A DNA stretch of 42,938 bases from Desulfobacterales bacterium (GTDB lineage Bacteria > Desulfobacterota > Desulfobacteria > Desulfobacterales > JAFDCJ01): positions 1-42,938 of the forward strand of contig JASJCE010000001.1 of the NCBI GenBank assembly GCA_030066155.1, read 5' to 3'. The notes under the pieces were generated by a model. That model saw only the letters and a program-made list of their open reading frames with translations. It did not search any database and had not been told where the DNA came from. The stretch's first letter is position 1. Every line of letters begins with the position of its first letter. A program made the translations under genes and the position numbers. This document shows positions 38,325 to 42,938 of the stretch, piece by piece.

Positions 38325-38528
38325 ATGCCGGTTTATGAATTTGAATGTTCCGAAGGGCACATCACCGAAGAGCTCGTTAAAATGGGGACTCAAAACACCA
38401 AATGTTCAAAGTGCCGTAAAAGGGCAAAAAAAATTATGTCGCAGTGCTCCTTTGAACTAAAAGGCGGCGGGTGGTATGCAGACGGTTATTCATCGAAAGG
38501 ATCCAAAACCAGCAAGAAATCTGAATAA
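38325..38528 (+). CDS. FmdB-like zinc-ribbon protein (atypical first zinc knuckle)
   Basis: A 67-residue protein beginning MPVYEFECSEGH, with GGAGGAAGG just before the ATG. It resembles the FmdB/zinc-ribbon-8 family: YEFEC, then LVKMGT, CSKC, and a conserved ending with FELKGGGWYADGY. The first CxxC of the family is here C-x3-H (CSEGH), so zinc, if bound, uses one histidine. A Lys/Ser-rich tail follows. A frame reaching upstream to 38223 would run through the promoter. The family's function is unknown; a terminator follows. Confidence 0.82.
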   Translation: MPVYEFECSEGHITEELVKMGTQNTKCSKCRKRAKKIMSQCSFELKGGGWYADGYSSKGSKTSKKSE

Positions 38529-38620
38529 ATTTTACTTTCTCGACAGATCGGACGTTCTGATCCAGCTGAGAGAGATCCATAAATCCAGCTTCACAAAAAA
38601 TCATTTTCGTTCGCATAGCT

Positions 38621-38653
38621 GAATCCGACTTGATGCGGCAACAGGTCGGATTC
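38621..38653 (+). terminator. Intrinsic terminator after the FmdB-like gene
   Basis: GAATCCGACTTG pairs with CAGGTCGGATTC over 12 positions (one G-T pair), with a nine-base loop. TTTTATTTT follows. It is about 90 bases after the stop codon. Confidence 0.8.
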
Positions 38654-38694
38654 TTTTATTTTGCGATTGTGACGAGTGAATTCAAACGCGATTA

Positions 38695-38872
38695 AGTGGT
38701 TTCCGCATTCGTAATTCAGCGGTTAACATCCGGCTATTTGGCATCAAATAACCGGTATCGAGCCGCCGGTATAACGTACCCAGCATCAAATATCAACTAT
38801 CCGTCAACCACTATCCCGTCACCCGCAATCGGTAGCCGTCATCCGGAATCGGTTGTCTGGCTTTTATCGTAC
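38695..38872. repeat. Degenerate tract, ATCAAATATCAACTATCC vocabulary
   Basis: This is the rest of the 351-base gap before the ATPase-GNAT gene. Words such as CAGCATCAAATATCAAC, TATCCGTCAACC and CACTATCCCGTCACCC follow one another, with ACCGGTATCGAG and CCGGTATAACG in between. No gene or promoter stands out. Confidence 0.5.
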
Positions 38873-38879
38873 AAGCGTC

Positions 38880-40388
38880 ATGTCCGTCAAATGTCAATTC
38901 TCAGAGCTGACTTTCCCCAACGATCCAATTTATGCAATTGCAGCCGGGAAGTATATAGCTGAAATTGCTAAAAAAATCGGTTTTGACGCAAAAGATGTCC
39001 GAAAAATCGAACGCGGACTAAACAAAGCGGTGATTGCGATCATCGATTATTCATTTGATCCTGAAGAAAGGGCAACCCTGGGACTGACCTGCGAGTTGAT
39101 TGCAACGGGCATCCAGATCACGCTTAAAGATAAAGGGCTGCCATTTGGCGATACCTTGACGCAGCACGACGTCGATAGCGCCGTTGACGATGCGACAGCT
39201 AACTTCCGGGCGCACGTCATCCAATTAAAAAAGTATGTGGATGAAGTCTCCCTGCATAACCTCGGGCATAAAGGTAAAGAGATTGTTCTGGTTAAACATC
39301 TCACACCCAAAACCATCACCGACTATTATGCCGAATGTGAGCTGGAACCATACGATATCCCCGGTACCACCTCAGAAACCTCAGATGATAATGAGACGTA
39401 TACCGTTCGGAGGATGAGGGTATCCGAAGCCGTCGAGGTATCCAAGACCGTTTATCGCGCTTATGGTTATTCATATGCCAGGGAATTCATGTATTTTCCT
39501 GAAAAAATCGTCGCCTTAAACGAAAGCGGCCAGTTGCAATCGGCTGTGGTAATCGTCGGCGATAATACAATAGCCGGCCATTGCGCGCTGCAATATTGGG
39601 AGGCAAATCCGCGGGTGGCCGAAATGGTGGCGGGAGTCGTTAAACCGGAGTTTCGTTCCCGCGGCTATTTTGCCAAACTGGCTGAATTTTTAATGAATGA
39701 AGCGGCCGGCAAAGCGCTTCTGGGCATATTCGTGCACACCGTAAGCAATCACACTTATTCCCAGAAAACCGGGCATCGGGCGGGACTCCATGATTGCGCG
39801 ATTCGGCTGGGTTTGGTTTCTCCGACGACTGTCTTTAAAGGGTTTTCTGATACACTGCATCAAAAATTAAGCATTTTGATTCAATTCAAATACATGTCCA
39901 AACCATCATCTCTGACCCTGCACTTGCCGGAATCCCATCAAAACATGGTCGCTCTAATCTATCAAAACTTAGGGGTTTCACCCTGTTTTTCCCTGAACTG
40001 TAAAAATGGTAAAGCCGGTCCGCAGTCGAAATTCAAAATTCAGGTGGTTACACCGTTAAATTTTGCCCGCATCACGGTGGAAAAATACGGCAAGAATATC
40101 GTGGCGGAAATAAGGGCTGAACTTAAAGCGCTATGCTACAAGAAGATCGAGGCCGTCAATTTATACCTGAACCTGTTCGATCCCCTGACAGCCGTTATGA
40201 CAGAAGAATTTGAAAAAATGGGGTTCTTCTTCGCCGGCGTCATGCCGGGCGGCCTCGCTGTTGGAGATGCCCTGATATTGCAGTATCTGAACAATGTTCC
40301 GATCGACTATAGCCAAATCAAAATCACCTCCGATATCGCGCAACGGATGCTTGCCTACATCAAGAACCTGGATCCGAATACGGGTTAA
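38880..40388 (+). CDS. Anti-sigma-type ATPase domain fused to GNAT acetyltransferase domains
   Basis: A 502-residue protein with unusual architecture. Residues about 5-130 look like an RsbW-type HATPase: KIERGLNKAVIAII at the N-box and LKDKGLPFGD at the G1 box (84-90). The N-box has alanine where a second asparagine is usual, so nucleotide hydrolysis may be weakened. Residues about 180-330 are a GNAT fold with VVKPEFRSRGYFAKLAEFL (acetyl-CoA loop). The last 150 residues (FEKMGFFFAGVMPGG at about 455) resemble a second, degenerate GNAT fold. The start at 38880 has no clear ribosome site. It may be a signalling protein controlled by partner switching. Target unknown. Confidence 0.75.
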   Translation: MSVKCQFSELTFPNDPIYAIAAGKYIAEIAKKIGFDAKDVRKIERGLNKAVIAIIDYSFDPEERATLGLTCELIATGIQITLKDKGLPFGDTLTQHDVDSAVDDATANFRAHVIQLKKYVDEVSLHNLGHKGKEIVLVKHLTPKTITDYYAECELEPYDIPGTTSETSDDNETYTVRRMRVSEAVEVSKTVYRAYGYSYAREFMYFPEKIVALNESGQLQSAVVIVGDNTIAGHCALQYWEANPRVAEMVAGVVKPEFRSRGYFAKLAEFLMNEAAGKALLGIFVHTVSNHTYSQKTGHRAGLHDCAIRLGLVSPTTVFKGFSDTLHQKLSILIQFKYMSKPSSLTLHLPESHQNMVALIYQNLGVSPCFSLNCKNGKAGPQSKFKIQVVTPLNFARITVEKYGKNIVAEIRAELKALCYKKIEAVNLYLNLFDPLTAVMTEEFEKMGFFFAGVMPGGLAVGDALILQYLNNVPIDYSQIKITSDIAQRMLAYIKNLDPNTG

Positions 40389-40539
40389 CGTAAGACAGCT
40401 CCAAAAAGTTTGAAAAATGACATCCAAATATCAGGCTCACCGTTTCACGTTTTATTGACACATCGCCATCAACATGATAGCCGATAGGCCAATCGGTTTT
40501 GAATCCAAATTGGGGTAATTTTGTAATATCTGGAGTAAT

Positions 40540-41076
40540 ATGAAGATTTTTTTGAATCGCTTTTTTCGTGCGGTCAAATTGGATGTCAGCCTGTTCCAAG
40601 AAATTATAGAAGATCCCAAGACTTTCAATCAGGCCCTGATCGTCGTGTTAATCTACAGCATGATGTCGGCCTGGGGGACTTTCGGCAGAGCAGGGGCAGT
40701 CGGCAACAATATCGGTATGATCACGACATTGCTGGGTTGGTACGTCTGGGCTTTTTCGACCTACATGGTCGGTGCGCGAATGTTGCCTGAAGCCGGAACC
40801 GAACCGGATCGGAAAACAATTCTGCGGGTAATTGGTTTTGCCTGTGCGCCGGGCATCGTGAGAATACTGGGATTTATTCAGGGTTTTGGCCTGATTGTCA
40901 TACTTATCGCTTTTATCTGGATGGTTGCGGCCGCGACAATCGGGGTAAAACAGGCAATGAATTATGAAAGCACGGCGCGTGCCCTGGGTGTTTGCATCAT
41001 CGGTCTACTCATCAGTATCATCTTTCAGTTAATTATGTTTGTCATTTTATTTCAAGCATTCCCTGTTTCAAGTTAA
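40540..41076 (+). CDS. Yip1-domain membrane protein
   Basis: A 178-residue membrane protein with five hydrophobic helices. An amphipathic N-terminus (FLNRFFRAVKLDVSLFQEI) is followed by QALIVVLIYSMMSAW, LLGWYVWAFSTYMVG, FACAPGIVRILGF (the typical Yip1 loop), then ILIAFIWMVAAATIG and LLISIIFQLIMFVILF. TGGAGTAAT precedes the ATG. Bacterial Yip1 proteins have no settled function. Its 3' end overlaps the frame of the truncated gene that follows. Confidence 0.8.
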   Translation: MKIFLNRFFRAVKLDVSLFQEIIEDPKTFNQALIVVLIYSMMSAWGTFGRAGAVGNNIGMITTLLGWYVWAFSTYMVGARMLPEAGTEPDRKTILRVIGFACAPGIVRILGFIQGFGLIVILIAFIWMVAAATIGVKQAMNYESTARALGVCIIGLLISIIFQLIMFVILFQAFPVSS

Positions 41077-41836
41077 TTGCATCCGTTTTCTTCTGAAAGC
41101 CATATTCCGTTATTTCTATGGCAGTTATTCCGCTGTCAGTTTGTTCGATAACGATCACTTTGTAGAAATCGGCAAGGCGACCGTCTCTTCCTACACCGAC
41201 AGCTTCCTGAATTCCGCCGGCTACCTGAAAAAGGTAATTCAGCACGATCCGCAAGCCGTATATATGGCGATTACTCAAAACCACCTGCCGTCGGCGGGTG
41301 GTTCACTGGTCCACCCCCACCTGCAGATCAATGCTGACTGTATCGCCGGGAACCATCATCGCATCCTGATGCAGAGAGCTCAAGAATATGAACTTTCCTG
41401 CGGTCGATATTTGTTTTCCGATTATCTCGAGCACGAAAAGTCTGAAGGAACCCGCTATATCGGTCAGACCGGATCATGGGAGTGGGTCGCAGCCTTTGCT
41501 CCCGAGGGATTTTTTGAGATATGGGGCTTGCTGCCGGAGACGACCTCAACCCGGAACGTCAAGGCCGGCGACTGGGCTGATCTTGCCCGGGGCGTCATCA
41601 ACATCCAGCACTTTTATCGCAGTCTTCATCGCAATGGATATAATCTGGGACTGTTGGCAGTTGAAAGCCCGGACAGTTGCCTGGAATTGCGGGCGGTAAT
41701 CATCGTACGCGCCAATTACGCCCCCTGGGTCCGCAGCGATTTTACCGGCTACGAAGTCATGCTGGGCGATATGACCACCTTTGTCGCACCGGAGAAAACC
41801 GCCCGATGGGCACGACCTTTTTTTCAGGCTGGCTAA
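41077..41836 (+). pseudogene. 5'-truncated galactose-1-phosphate uridylyltransferase-like gene
   Basis: The frame (open from 41039) holds about 250 residues that match only the C-terminal two thirds of a GalT/HIT-superfamily nucleotidyltransferase. The active-site motif GGSLVHPHLQI keeps the HxH pair, and family segments such as GTRYIGQTGSWEWVAAFAPEG are intact. The N-terminal part with the zinc cysteines (CxxC) is missing, and the Yip1 gene sits where it should be. No ribosome site or plausible start lies at the junction. It is either a remnant left by a deletion or a shortened protein translated after Yip1. It ends head-on against ldh with no gap. Confidence 0.7.

Positions 41837-42938
<1,102 letters not shown>

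Overview
The window looks like a chromosome segment of an anaerobic, probably sulfate-reducing member of the Desulfobacterota. The main evidence is a complete hmc operon: a 16-haem HmcA cytochrome, the HmcB iron-sulfur protein, NrfD-type HmcC, a 46-residue HmcD, cytochrome-b HmcE and the CCG-domain HmcF, with an Rrf2-family regulator as first gene. A one-chain pyruvate:ferredoxin oxidoreductase and an oxygen-labile class I fumarase sit beside it. I saw no rRNA, tRNA, CRISPR array, transposase, phage gene or replication origin.

Layout. 1-8.3 kb (+): a GT4 glycosyltransferase, a GH13 phosphorylase of the sucrose/glucosylglycerate phosphorylase group, a phosphoglucomutase with an added C-terminal domain, pyruvate kinase and an orphan solute-binding lipoprotein. 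8.6-10.7 kb (-): a secreted MORN-repeat protein, a potassium-channel protein and an orphan MlaC-like protein. 11.3-24.6 kb (-): PFOR, fumarase, then rrf2-hmcABCDEF. 25.2-33.3 kb: a small Hsp20 (-), then (+) isocitrate dehydrogenase kinase/phosphatase (aceK), isocitrate lyase (aceA), the three-gene proton-translocating transhydrogenase (pntAA-pntAB-pntB) and a Sir2 deacylase. 33.4-42.8 kb: a SpoIIE-type phosphatase remnant, an MBL-fold hydrolase, a hypothetical protein, a single-domain CULT (cereblon-like) protein, a ClC transporter with CBS domains, an FmdB-like zinc ribbon, an anti-sigma-ATPase/GNAT fusion, a Yip1-type membrane protein, a 5'-truncated GalT-like gene and L-lactate dehydrogenase.

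How the genes work together. The phosphorylase would release glucose 1-phosphate, phosphoglucomutase would turn it into glucose 6-phosphate, pyruvate kinase ends glycolysis and PFOR oxidises pyruvate to acetyl-CoA and reduced ferredoxin. Fumarase belongs to the C4 steps. AceK and AceA set flux at the isocitrate branch point and the transhydrogenase balances NADH and NADPH. Hmc links periplasmic c-type cytochromes to the membrane and cytoplasm. The window is thus mostly central carbon and redox metabolism.

The most unusual DNA is between the genes. Many intergenic gaps, including gaps inside the hmc and pnt operons, hold low-complexity tracts made of slightly varied 6-9-base words. At least eight distinct word vocabularies occur. 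Several tracts come as inverted pairs around a short spacer, so the transcript could fold back on itself, and a short core close to GGTATTCTATC recurs next to tracts with different vocabularies. The best protein-level surprise is the CULT-domain gene, which keeps the spacing of the zinc cysteines and the three-tryptophan pocket of human cereblon.
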